DNA of 64,000 bases from the NCBI GenBank assembly GCA_017893485.1, contig JACEHZ010000199.1, forward strand, positions 62,001 to 126,000, given 5' to 3'. This document shows, piece after piece, positions 9,718 through 20,049 of the stretch. This stretch comes from Hemerocallis citrina (taxonomy: Eukaryota; Streptophyta; Magnoliopsida; Asparagales; Asphodelaceae). The notes under the pieces were generated by a model. The model saw nothing but the letters and a program-made list of their open reading frames with translations, was not told where the DNA came from and did not search any database. Made by a program: the position numbers and the translations under genes. Positions within the stretch are counted from its first letter, which is position 1; every line of letters starts with the position of its first letter.

Positions 9718-10148
9718 TGGTGAATGTAGTACCTGCTCCCTTTAATTCCTAGGAGCATGCTCCCTGGATTTCCGGGCTCCCTCAGTTCCCGTAACCCCTC
9801 AATTATGGTGGTCAGACTTTAAACTTATCTGCATTAGCCTTCACCAAATGCCTTGAGAAGAAGATTAGTTACAATTAATCCAGAAGAAAGTGACAACAAC
9901 ATTAACCAAGTCCTTGATGGAAGGTTGGTTATAAATAGTCTCGTTTGGTCCCCAAACTCAATCACACTAAAAAATTTATGTTACACCATCTAAAGCTGTG
10001 ATTGAGTTTGGAAGAGCCAAAACGTAGAGGAAAGCAGTGTGTGTGTGCAAATCATCAATGGCGGGAGGTATGATTTCTTGGCTCCTTTCGTTTGTGATCC
10101 TTATATCGTTTTTCCACACTATGGATCGATCTCAAGTATTTTCTAACA
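9718..10148 (+). repeat. Copia-1 LTR, about 431 bp
   Basis: Ends TTTTCTAACA, the same as the 3' copy ending at 15441. The last 175 bp match 15266-15441, including AATCATCAATGGCGGGAG. The start is placed at TGGTGAATG after the purine tract but cannot be checked against the 3' copy, which lacks this part. Confidence 0.65.
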
Positions 10149-10150
10149 TT

Positions 10151-10162
10151 TAGTATCAGAGC
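10151..10162 (+). other. Copia-1 primer binding site
   Basis: TAGTATCAGAGC differs at one base from TGGTATCAGAGC, the initiator tRNA-Met primer site. It starts 3 nt after the LTR end. Confidence 0.8.
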
Positions 10163-11198
10163 TCCATTGAACATCTGCCTTGTTGATTATAGTTCTATTT
10201 TTTATAGAAACCCGTGAAATTAATTTTTGATTCCAAAGTTGATTTTTCAAACCTTTTGATAAGATTAGAAATCATTGGGTAATTGGATTTCAAACATTTT
10301 CGTGATTTGAAATATCAATTTTGGTGTCCTGAAGGCTTAAAAATCATCAGGTCTACATCCGGGTCATACGGGTAGGAATAGACTCGGTTGGAGGTTCAAG
10401 ATGATGGGTTTAAAAAAGATATAAGTTTTCTGTAATAAATATTTTCTTTAGCAATAAATTGCAAGTCCATAGATTGGCCTAATGGTCAAGGTGCTCCTCC
10501 TCTAAGTGTCAGGTTGTGGAGTTCCCCACAAAATTTTTATTTTTAATTTTTAATTTTTTTAAAAATGGGATGTGTTTTTAGCATTTACTGTTATTATTTA
10601 ACATGCAAATATAGTTGCAATTATTTAGCATATTGAGTTTCATAATGTATAGTCATTAAATCTACTATATTAAGTTGAAATATATATTATTATTGTTTTG
10701 CTAAATAATTGTTATTAGGCATCAAGTAGAGCCTAAAATGTCTATTGAACCATATAATTTTAATTGATAAAGGAGTAACCACAACATCTTTGATTATATA
10801 TAAAATTATATATTAAGTGGATAAGGATCACATAATGGACATTAATTGTAATTAATGTTATAAATATAATGACTTTACCTCATAGAGATTTTATTATATT
10901 TAATTAATTAGGATAAGTTATCAGTATTAGTTCTTAATTTACCCACAGAAGTTGGGAAGAATTAATTTGACAATTTTATCATGAATTTTAAAGATAGAAA
11001 ATACCAAACTATAATCATAATATACTTAAGAATTATAAATTTAGAAAAATAGTTTGATAAACTGTATCATAAAGAATAATGAATCTTATTGAATTAAAGA
11101 TATAGCCCACAAGCAATTTTTGATGTCATTAAATTTATTTAAGCATGATTTATATTGGTAAAGAATGATTACATTTATGCCTCAAATTTAAAATAAGC
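10163..11198 (+). other. Copia-1 5' internal untranslated region
   Basis: AT-rich, no frame. It is the plus-strand partner of the inverted arm. At 10471-10531 it contains the A-box/B-box-like block also found inverted at 9311-9380. Confidence 0.7.
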
Positions 11199-11985
11199 AT
11201 GTAAATTTTATATTATGCAGCTTTACCTACAAATTTCTATGATATTGGTTGTGAAGTTCCCAAACTTAAGAGAAATAATTATAAAGTTTGGAAGGAGAGA
11301 GTACTCCTTCAATTAGGGTGTATGGACATAGATTATGCTATTAGGAAAGATGAACCATTTAAAATCACAAGTACCAGCACACCAGAACAAATTCCGCTTT
11401 ATGAACGTTGGGACTGATCTAATCGCCTCAACGTGATGTACATAAAGACCAAAATTGCTGCTGGTATACATGGTTCAGTCGAGCAGCATGAAAATGTTCG
11501 TGTGTTGCTAAAGGCCGATGACGAGCAATTCGTCACTTCAGATAAGGCTCCAGAAAGCACCCTAATTATGAAGTTTACATCCTAAAGCTCACCGGTGTAA
11601 AAGGTGTACGTGAGAACACCTATTGGAAATGAGGGATATCATGGCTCAACTAAATAAACTCGATGTTGAAATGTCAGTCCTTCCTTGTGCACTTCATCCT
11701 TAACACTCTCCCGCATCAATACGGGCCTTTCAAAATCTCTTATAACACATAAAAACAAATGAACAATCAATGAATTGATGACTGTGTGTACAAGAGGAAG
11801 GAAGGCTGGCGATGGAGCAAGGAGAAAGTACTATGCGGGTAATGCACAAGATGGGAAAATCTTAAGCCAATCAGAAAGGGAAGCATAACATTCCTTCTAA
11901 AGCTAATATTAAGAAATATAATTAGTGTTTCTTCTGCAAACAGAAGGGACACCTAAAGAAGGAATGCCCAAGTTTCAAATTTGGT
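11199..11985 (+). pseudogene. Copia-1 gag pseudogene
   Basis: Structural protein of a Ty1/copia element. The reading ALPTNFYDIGCEVPKLKRNN followed by YKVWKERVLLQ runs from about 11216, then a stop after YERWD near 11415. The nominal ATG at 11199 is followed directly by TAA. Later segments show the UBN2-like gag region in other frames, and a zinc knuckle (CFFCKQKGHLKKEC) lies at about 11929-11970. Several frameshifts make it nonfunctional. Confidence 0.75.
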
Positions 11986-12497
11986 TTGAGAAGAAAGGTA
12001 ACCCAACATTATTTGTGTGTTATGAATTTAATATGGTTAATGTTAATATCAACACATGGTGGATTGACTCTGGATCTATATTCCACATTTCAAAATCCTT
12101 GCAGGGTATGCAAAACCTAAGGAAGCCAATGGGAAGTGAGCAAGTTATCTTATTCGGAAACAAGATAAGCTCACATGTGGAGGCTATAGGGACTTGCAGT
12201 TTAATCTTAAGTAGTGGTTATGTTTTAGAATTGCAAAAGACATTTTATGTAGCAAGTTTCTCACGAAACTTGATTTATGTTTTCAGACTAGTACCTTTTG
12301 GAAATTCATTTTACTTTTCAGAAATATTTTTCAGTTTAATTTATAAATCTGATTGTGTTGGGAATGGTATTTTGTCTGATTGTCTTTATCGCATCTTCTT
12401 ACAAAATAATACCACTTATAATTCATTGAATGTCCAAACTGGCACTAAAGATGTGTTGTTAATGAGGATTCCTCTACATTACGACACTAGAGAATAG
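11986..12497 (+). pseudogene. Copia-1 protease region
   Basis: A continuous frame (from 11925) reads out of the zinc knuckle into WWIDSGSIFHIS, in which DSG is the aspartic protease triplet, then the conserved stretch up to RNLIYVFRL. It ends at a stop at 12497 before the integrase. In a working element it would cleave the polyprotein; the downstream frame is broken. Confidence 0.75.
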
Positions 12498-13510
12498 GCC
12501 ATATCCCAATTGAAAGAATTAAAAGATTAGTAAATGATGGGGTACTTAGTATTCTAGATTTTACTGATTTTAAAACTTGTGTGAACTGCATTAAGGGAAA
12601 GCAGACCAATAAGTCGAAGAAAGGTGCCAATAGAAATTCCGCCATATTGGAGATCATACATACTGATAAGTAATTCAGACATGGACTTACATGATCAGAA
12701 ATACTTCATTTTCTTCATAGATGATTACTCACGATATATGTATTCTCTACATGCTTTACAATAAGAACGAAGCATTGGATGTCTTAAGGACAAAGTAGAG
12801 AAACAGTGCGGCAAGCAAATTAAGATCGTGAGATCAGACAGAGATGGAGAATATTATGGCAAATACACGGAGGATGGACAAGCAAGTGAGTCATTTGCGA
12901 AGTTTCTTCAAGAGCATGGGATTGTTGCCCAATACACCATACCTCGTTCTCCGGACCAAAATGGTGTAGCAGAAAGAAGAAACCGAACTTTCATGGTGAG
13001 GAGTATGCTTAGTAGCTCCAATCATCCTAAATCCTCGTGGGCTGAAGCACTTAAGACGACAATGTATATATATTAAACCGGGCTCCAACCAAGGCTGTTC
13101 CTAAAATGTCATTTAAATTATGGAAAGGTTGGAAACCGAGTTTGCAACATATGCGCTTTTGGGGAAGCCCGTTGGAAGTGATAATTTATAACCAACAAGA
13201 GAAGAAACTAGACCCAAGGATTATTAGTGGGTATTTCATTGGGTATACTGAAAGGTCTAAAGGTTATAGATTTTACTGCCCATCTCACAGCACTAGAATT
13301 GTGGAATCAAGAAATGCAAAATTTCTTGAATATGACTTGGTCAGTAGGAGCGATCGAATTAGGAACATAGTTTCTGATGTTGATCATACAAAGTCTCAAC
13401 TTTCCACTTCAAGTAATAGACTGGTTATTGTTCGTTGCGCCCCTCAAGTACAAACTAGTGTTGAACAAACAATCACTGAAGACCATCCAGTCACTGAAGT
13501 TCCAATCTAG
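12498..13510 (+). pseudogene. Copia-1 integrase pseudogene
   Basis: The GAG-pre-integrase remnant is in 12500-12670. The catalytic core is recognised by IVRSDRDGEYYG (about 12825) and SPDQNGVAERRNRT (about 12950, with the Glu of the DDE triad). A stop at 13074 cuts the frame, and the C-terminal part, with the typical GYFIGYTERSKGYRFYCP, reads at 13106-13510. Integrase inserts the cDNA and makes the 5-bp duplication seen at the element ends. Confidence 0.8.
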
Positions 13511-15181
13511 TAGATCAAGTTGTTCAGGAGATGCCTGAAACTACTGAACAACAAGTTCAACCGCATACTTCGCAGGACGATGATGCTGCAACATTAAGAA
13601 GATCTGCTCGAACTAAGAGATCAGCAATTCCTAGTGATTATGTTGTGTACATGCAAGAATCTGACTACAACATTGGAGCCAAGAATGATCCCGAGTCGTT
13701 TTTATAAGCCATGAGTTGCAAAGAGTTGGAATTGTGGTACAAAGCCATGAAGGAAGAGATGAGTTCCATGAGGTGCAACGATGTCTGGGACCTTGTTGAG
13801 TTGTCTAAGGGTGCAAAAACCATTGGTTGTAAATGGGTCTTTAAAACAAAGAAAGACTCATCAGGCAACAGTGAGAGATATAAGGCTAGACTAGTTGCTA
13901 AAGGATTCACTCAAAAGGAAGGAATCGATTATACAGAGATATTTTCTCATTTATCTAAGAAAGATTCCCTACGCATTATTTTGGCATTAGTAGCCCACTT
14001 TGACATGGAGTTGCAACAAATGGATGTGAAAACTGCATTTCTTAATGGAAATCTAGAGGAGGAGGTTTACATGAAACAACATGAAGGATTCCTCTCTAGT
14101 GATGGTGAGCAATTGGTTTGCAAGCTAAAGAAATCCATATACGGTTTAAAACAAGCATCCAGCCAATGGTATTTAAAATTCCGTAATGCAATTTCTTCAT
14201 TTGGTTTTGTAGAAAACGTTATGGATCAATGTATATATCTTAAGTTCAGTGGGAGTAAATTTTAATTTCTTGTTTTATATGTTGATGACATATTGCTAGC
14301 AACCAATGATAAGAGTTTGCTACATGAGGTGAAACAATTTCTCTGTAAAAATTTTGATATGAAGGATATGGGTGAGGCATCTTATGTCATTGGCATTAAT
14401 ATCCATAGAGACAGATTTCAAGGTATCTTGGGTTTGTCTCAGGAAACCTATATCAACAAGGTTTTAGAGAGATTTCAGATGAAGGATTGTTCACCAAGTA
14501 TATCTCCCACTGTGAAGGGTGACAAGTTCAATTTGAACTAATGCCCAAAGAATGATCTTGAGAGGGAACAAATGAAGAACATTCCATATGCTTATGTTGT
14601 CTGAAGCCTGATGTATGCTCAGGTCTGCACAAGGCCTGACATTGCATTTGCTATTGGAATGTTGGGACGATATCAAAGTAACCCAGACATGGACCACTGG
14701 AGAGCTGCAAAGAAAGTGTTAAGGTATCTTCAAGGAACCAAAGACTACAAGCTTATGTACAAAGGACGAGCAATCTAGAAGTTGTTGGCTAATCAGATTC
14801 GGACTTTGTTGGCTGTGTTGATTCTCGTAGATCAACATTTGGTTACATTTTTATGTTGGCCGGTGGAGTTGTGTCTTGAGAAGCATTAAGCAGACCTTGA
14901 CTGCTACTTCTACTATGGAGGCTGAGTTCGTATCGTGTTTTAAGGCCACTTCACTTGGTGTTTGGCTTAAGAGTTTCATTTATGGGCTTAGACTTGTGGA
15001 TTCTATCTCTAGGCCATTGAGAATATCTTTTGACAATTCAGCTACTGTCTTTATGGCAAAGAACAACAAAAGTGGGAGTCGAAGTAAATACATCGACATT
15101 AATTATTTAGCCATAAAAGAACGTGTTAAGGAAGACAAAGGGGTCATTGAGCACGTTAGCACTGAATTGAAGACGAAATGA
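13511..15181 (+). pseudogene. Copia-1 reverse transcriptase and RNase H pseudogene
   Basis: RT starts about 13711 (GCKWVFKTKKDSSG) and continues through DVKTAFLNGNLEEEVYMKQ and KSIYGLKQAS; a stop at 14265 precedes the YVDDILLA active-site motif near 14278. RNase H follows at 14560-15181 (TMEAEFVSCFKATS, KYIDINY), again in pieces. It is typical of plant Copia (TNT1-94-like) in order and spacing. Five or more lesions. Confidence 0.85.
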
Positions 15182-15187
15182 GCCCAA

Positions 15188-15365
15188 GGAACCATACCTC
15201 CTGCCATTGATGATTTGCACGCACACTGCTTTCCTCTATGCTTTGGTTCTTCCAAACACTCAAAAAACTTAAGCTACACCATCTAAAGTTGTGATTGAGA
15301 GTTTAGAAGAGCCAAAGTGTAGAGGAAAGCCGTGTGTGTGCAGATCATCAATGGCGGGAGATATG
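15188..15365. repeat. Inverted repeat at the Copia-1 3' end
   Basis: About 75 bp at 15188-15262 are the reverse complement of about 15290-15365, with an AAAAAACTTAAGC-containing loop. Both arms are LTR sequence, so an inverted LTR piece has replaced the normal polypurine tract and the start of the 3' LTR. Confidence 0.75.
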
Positions 15366-15441
15366 ATTTCTTGGGCTCATTTTGTTTTCGATCCTTATAT
15401 CATTTTCCGCATTATGGATCAATCTCAGGTATTTTCTAACA
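15266..15441 (+). repeat. Copia-1 partial 3' LTR
   Basis: Matches the last 175 bp of the LTR ending at 10148 and ends TTTTCTAACA next to the right target duplication AAGTT. Confidence 0.75.
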
Positions 15442-15446
15442 AAGTT

Positions 15447-15947
15447 AGGATAAGTGGAGTCATCTCAGTTAACTTTACACAACTCTAGTTATTCAAACTT
15501 TGACCTAGTTATTCTAACTTTGACTTGTTTGGGACCCATTTTGCAGTTAAGGTAACTGTAGTATCTCACCCCAAAAGTTGAGATAAATGCAGTTATCTAA
15601 ACTTCACTTTTTTCTAATTATCATTAACTCTGGCAATTCCAGACACCAAGTTAGAAGATAACTTTAAGTTGAAGATAAAGGTTGTGCAACCAAAGTTTGC
15701 ATATCCAAAGTTATCATAACTTTGAACACAAACAGGGTCTAATCTATTCTTCCGTGGATCAATAGGGTATAAGCTCTTATTATATACTTGACAAAAAAAC
15801 TTAAAGTTGCAGAATAATTTCTACTTTGCTACTTAGTAGTGGTACTGTAGTAGTAGCACTTCAAATTTTTAGTTTGTTTAACTTGAACATCCCTATGTGC
15901 AAAGTTTACATATAATAGTAGTAGTATTAGTACGTCAACTTTTGAGT
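15447..15947. other. AT-rich flank, no gene
   Basis: Nothing coding is seen. The motif CATCCCTATGTGCAAAGTTTACAT at about 15887 recurs slightly changed at about 16524, on the far side of the first MITE, so the MITE pair lies in a locally duplicated segment. Confidence 0.5.
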
Positions 15948-15956
15948 TTAACTTAA

Positions 15957-16512
15957 GGCTAAATTTGAAAAAGAAAAAAAACCCTTGAACTATCCCCCTT
16001 TATGCAGAAAACCTCAGTGAACTTTTTTTTGCACAGAAATCCACACTCAAGTATGGTTGCAAAAAAATCCCTGAAGTATATTTTCAAAAAACCACATCTA
16101 ACTTTTCTTCTTGTATTAGATAACCTCATTCATCTAAGCAAGTTGGTTCAGAAAACATCATGCATCTTTCTCATTATTGTCAGAAAACCTCACTGAACTT
16201 TTTTTTTTGCACAGAAAACCACACTCAAGTATGGTTGCAAAAAAACCCCTGAAGTATATTTTCAAAAAACCACATCTAACTTTTCTTCTTGTATTAGATA
16301 ACTTCATCCATCTAAGCAAGTTGGTTCAGAAAACATCATGCATCTTTCTCATTATTGTCAAAAAACCTCACTCAACTTTAGCAGAAAACTCAGGCCGTCG
16401 GAGTGGGTTTTTTGCAACTATACTTGTGTATTGTTTTCTGCGCAAAAAGAAGTTCAGTGAGGTTTTCTGCATAAAGGGGATAGTTCAAGGGGTTTTTTAT
16501 AAAAATTTAGCC
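15957..16512. mobile_element. Mutator-type MITE 1, 556 bp
   Basis: Ends GGCTAAATTT and AAATTTAGCC. The flanks TTAACTTAA (15948-15956 and 16513-16521) are a perfect 9-bp target duplication, as made by Mutator-like elements. The terminal repeats extend inward over more than 60 bp. Inside, a unit of about 205 bp beginning near CACTGAACTTTTTTTTTGCA occurs twice in tandem. The two plus-strand frames (64 and 114 aa) are repeat translations. Confidence 0.9.
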
Positions 16513-16549
16513 TTAACTTAAATATCCCTATGTGAAAAGTTTACATATA

Positions 16550-16923
16550 GGCTAAATTTGAAATTAAAAAAAACCCCTTGAACTATCCCCTTTATGCAGA
16601 AAACCTCACTGAACTTTATTTTGCGCAGAAAACCACACTCAAGTATAGTTTAAAAAACTCACTCCGATAGCCTAAGTTCTGCTAAAGTTGAGTAGGTTTT
16701 TTGACAATAATGAGAAAGATGCATGATGTTTTCTGAACCAACTTGCAAAGATGAATGAGGTTATCTAATAAAAGCAGAAAAGTTAGATGTGGTTTTTTGC
16801 AAAAAATATACTTCATGGGGTTTTTTTGCAGCCATACTTGTAGTTTCTGCGCAAAAAAAAAAGTTCAGTGAGGTTTTCTGCATAAAGGGGATAGTTTATG
16901 GATTTCTTTTTTCAAATTTAGCC
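16550..16923. mobile_element. Mutator-type MITE 2, 374 bp
   Basis: Same terminal sequence as MITE 1 (GGCTAAATTT ... AAATTTAGCC). The flanks TTACATATA (16541-16549 and 16924-16932) are a perfect 9-bp target duplication, independent of that of MITE 1. It lacks the internal tandem unit of MITE 1 and folds into one long hairpin. Confidence 0.9.
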
Positions 16924-17015
16924 TTACATATAACATGAAGCAAATGTAATCATTCAGCATTAAGCATGCAACCTAAATCTGCTAAATTATCCTTATAGAA
17001 GCAGTTTTCTTGCAG

Positions 17016-17503
17016 GGAGTAGTTATTTACTTGGCTAATCTTCAAAGCAATCAACTATCACTAATGGAAACTATATGTGGATATCTTTTATACGAACTTC
17101 AGGTAACCCCTTTCTGCAGTCCACATGTATTTGTTGTCTATTGCTTATCTGTGCGAGTATACGTGATAAAACACCTATCAACTGATTTGCTAAACCGGGT
17201 TTATCTCAGTTATAATCTGATGCATTAGAGATGCACAAGGTTGTTGCAGTTTATTTAGTAATTTGCTAATTTTGTCTTAATGCTATTGATTTTAGATAAT
17301 TTGGGATGAAGTTGGAGAAACTGACACTGATAGAGATAGAATTCTATTTGAGCTAGAACAAGAGTGTTTGGAGGTGTATAGGAGAAAAGTTGACCAGGCC
17401 AACCGTTCTAGAGCTCAACTTTGCCAAGCAATTGACTGATTCTGAAGCAGATCTTGCATCAATTTGTTCTTCAATGGGTGAGAGGCCGGTCAATATCAAG
17501 CAG
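17016..17503 (+). pseudogene. MAP65: MAP65 microtubule-associated protein, N-terminal exon fragment
   Basis: Two exons with good GT-AG sites: 17016-17102 (CAG|GGAG to CTTCAG|GTAACC) and 17296-17503 (TTTTAG|ATAATT to AAGCAG|GTGAGC). Spliced, they read LANLQSNQLSLMETICGYLL, then YELQIIWDEVGETDTDRDR and RRKVDQANRSRAQLCQAI, the conserved start of plant MAP65 (PRC1/Ase1) proteins, most like the MAP65-3 group. MAP65 cross-links antiparallel microtubules in spindle and phragmoplast. An extra base near 17434-17440 shifts the frame so that TGA follows AID, and the position expected for the initiator Met is Leu. No later exon is recognised, so it is a gene fragment. Confidence 0.8.
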
Positions 17504-17570
17504 GTGAGCCCATGAGTATTATTCTATTTTGTTTCCGTCAATTTGTTCTATTTGCATATGCACTGAAAAT

Positions 17571-18160
17571 GAGATTTTACCAATTTTAAGCAATACTGCT
17601 AATAGAATGATAATTCATTTATAGAACTTTTAGTGATGTTCACTAATTTCCAATATGTTCTTGAGAATGAAAGAAAGAACCATGTGTTTCACAGACTTAA
17701 GGTGCATCAATTGTGTAGTACAGACTACAGAGAGGTTGACTTTCTACTTGTAATGGGAATAACGAGCAAATTGCAGCAAATCTCTTGAAGTATCATAATA
17801 TTTAGACTTCCCTACTTTCTTGACTCTTTTGCTATGTTGACACCTGATATCTCCTAGTTCTTGGTCTTGTGAGATTTTACCAATTTTAATCTATTCTGCT
17901 AATAGAATGATAATTCAGTTATAGAACTTTTAGTGATGTTCACTAATTTCCAATTTGTGCTTGAGAATGAAAGAAAGAACCACGTGTTTTATAGACTTAA
18001 GGTGCATCAATTGTGTAGTACAGACTACAGAGAGGTTGACTTTCTACTTGTAATGGGAATAACGAGCAAATTGCAGCAAATCCCTTAAAGTATCATAATA
18101 TTTAGACTTCCCTACTTTCTTGACTCTTTTGCTGTGTTGATACCTGATATCTCCTAGTTC
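17571..18160. repeat. 300-bp tandem duplication
   Basis: Units at 17571-17870 and 17871-18160 are nearly identical (starting GAGATTTTACCAATTTTAA and ending ATATCTCCTAGTTC). They follow the MAP65 fragment and may be intron sequence of that locus. A short stretch (RLKVHQLCSTDYREVD) is open in both copies, but I do not recognise it. Confidence 0.85.
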
Positions 18161-18525
18161 GGGGGTTTCCAGAAATGACACTTACAATTCTTTAAATTTC
18201 AAATAAGACACTCACAAATTCTTATTTTATATACGACATCCACAATATTTGGCTAATTCCAAAAATCGCACTCCGTTAAGGTTTGTTATTTTAACTCTAA
18301 TTAAAAGCCAACCTCTATTGCCAAATGATTAACATGTCCTTCAATTAAACATACCCCAATTGTATCTTACTTTAACTCAACCTAAAGATATGAAATGAAA
18401 AGTTTGAGATAAATTTTGGTTTTTACTAATGAAAAACAAATTGAGCCAATCTAGAGTAACAAGTTGGAGAAACACTACACTAATGGAGATGTGGATCAGT
18501 AAGTTTGAAGAATAATAGGGAGGAA
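18161..18525. other. AT-rich spacer, no gene
   Basis: Nothing recognised. Its right edge ATTTC (18526-18530) is the left target duplication of Copia-4. Confidence 0.5.
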
Positions 18526-18530
18526 ATTTC

Positions 18531-19478
18531 TGTTAGAAGTTGAATTTCGTAAAACAGAATATTTCTAATAATCTTTGTGAAGAAGTAAAATTACAGGGAA
18601 ATCAAACCAGACAATTTGATACAGAGTCGAGATGAAAATCTCTGTCCTTAAAGCAAAATTCGCCCCGTAGTGTGACGGTTGATGACGAACTGCCTCCAGG
18701 ATACAACTGTATTACCTTCTCTGAAGAGCAATACCCTAGCTTCAAAGACACCAGCGAACCAGTAGCTGTGTTGGACTCTCGACTCAGACTCAGACTCAGA
18801 AGAAGAGATTGTAAAATTCAAAAATCGGTGTAAAATGACAGACAAAATTGACTGGACTTATAGGAGATCAGAGGCATAACAGATGGATCCATTACTCTGT
18901 AAAAGCGTAACTGATGGATTATTCTGTTGTTACAGAGTTCTGGCATCAGTTAGAGAATTCCAAAAGTCTTAACAGATGGGAGAAAATTGGATCCCAGGAA
19001 AAATTCGGAGCGGGAAAAAAAAATTAGGCTGGCAGAACCAAACCAAACCAACCAAACCAAATCAAGCCAAGGCCGGAGCCGGGTGCGCGCACATGTGTGT
19101 TTGTAACTTTGGCTAGGTCTTCTCTCCACTACACGTTAGTGGTAACCCCATGGCTATGCCCTTTAGTCCATTTCTTTAGCTTATATACTAAAGAAATCTA
19201 TGCCCTTTAGTCCATTTCTTTAGCTTATATACTAAAGAAATCTTTCTCAACTTTCGATGTGGGACTATCCATTTTCTCCAAATTTTCAAGTTAATACATT
19301 TCGAGTACCCAACTTTGGACCAATATTTCTCATTCATACGGAATCCGTTTATGGCAAACAAGTACATTACGGAATAGTACTCGACGAGAGGAACACAGTC
19401 CAATCACTTTTCGGTGTCGTCGGTGGCCGAAGCCCACCGGAATCAGGCCCGAAAAATTTGCCAAAAATATTTCCAATA
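18531..19478 (-). repeat. Copia-4 3' LTR, 948 bp
   Basis: Matches 26040-26878. It has an extra 45-bp tandem copy of ATGCCCTTTAGTCCATTTC (about 19155-19245) and only three CTCAGA units. Directly to the right, CCCCCACATG is the complement of the polypurine tract. Confidence 0.85.
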
Positions 19479-20049
19479 ATCCCCCACATGAATGAAAATT
19501 ACCAGACTATGCAATCCAGACACGACAGAAAAAGACAGGACAGAAAAAGACGTGACAGAAAAGACTGAGAGTACAATCGGAAAATCGCTGCATCAGGAAT
19601 GGTAGTAATTTTTCAACTTTGAACCACCCCTAGTGAGTAGCCATCGGATTCACTTGACCAAGTAGTGAACATGATGTCTTGAATAACTCGGGCTTTGATG
19701 TGAACCTGGACAATAACTATCACACAGTTTCATCTCCTTCACAGAACTAGGTTCTCTTGTTATGTTTATTTTGGTCTTGAACAATCCTGGTTAATCGTGA
19801 GTGAACTTGGAGAATGTATACTTTTTTCATTCTCCCAGAAACGGCCGTATTTCACATTCACAAGGTGATTGCTCATAAAGAGTATCCTGTCATACACCAC
19901 TTTTATTTCAAAGCTATGGGAATCATTAAAACTTTTATCATCCTAAGAATGGGTACGAGATTTTAATCTCTCAGTGCTCACGTCGATTCAACAAGATTTA
20001 GTTGTCCTCTTGAACCTGGATCTTGGGATCTCTAGTCACCTAGGTAGAT

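Larger units (their letters stand above)
1580..15441 (+). mobile_element. Copia-1: Ty1/copia element with an inverted copy of its own 5' internal region
   Basis: The insertion is bounded by AAGTT at 1575-1579 and 15442-15446, begins TG and ends CA. Going right it contains an inverted copy of the gag start and 5' internal region (1580-2013, 8125-8217, 8717-9683), a short PPT-like stretch, an LTR (about 9718-10148), a primer site, then gag, protease, integrase, RT and RNase H on the plus strand, and a partial LTR. The two arms are clearly alike but diverged, and every frame has stops, so the insertion is old. Two later insertions sit in the inverted arm: a solo LTR and a hAT MITE. Confidence 0.75.

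Noticed and set aside
16002..16521. 64- and 114-aa frames with a shared sequence
   Set aside because: Inside MITE 1; the similarity is its internal tandem unit.
17640..18100. A further MAP65 exon in the 300-bp tandem units
   Set aside because: The open stretch does not match MAP65 sequence that I can recognise, and the splice sites are poor.
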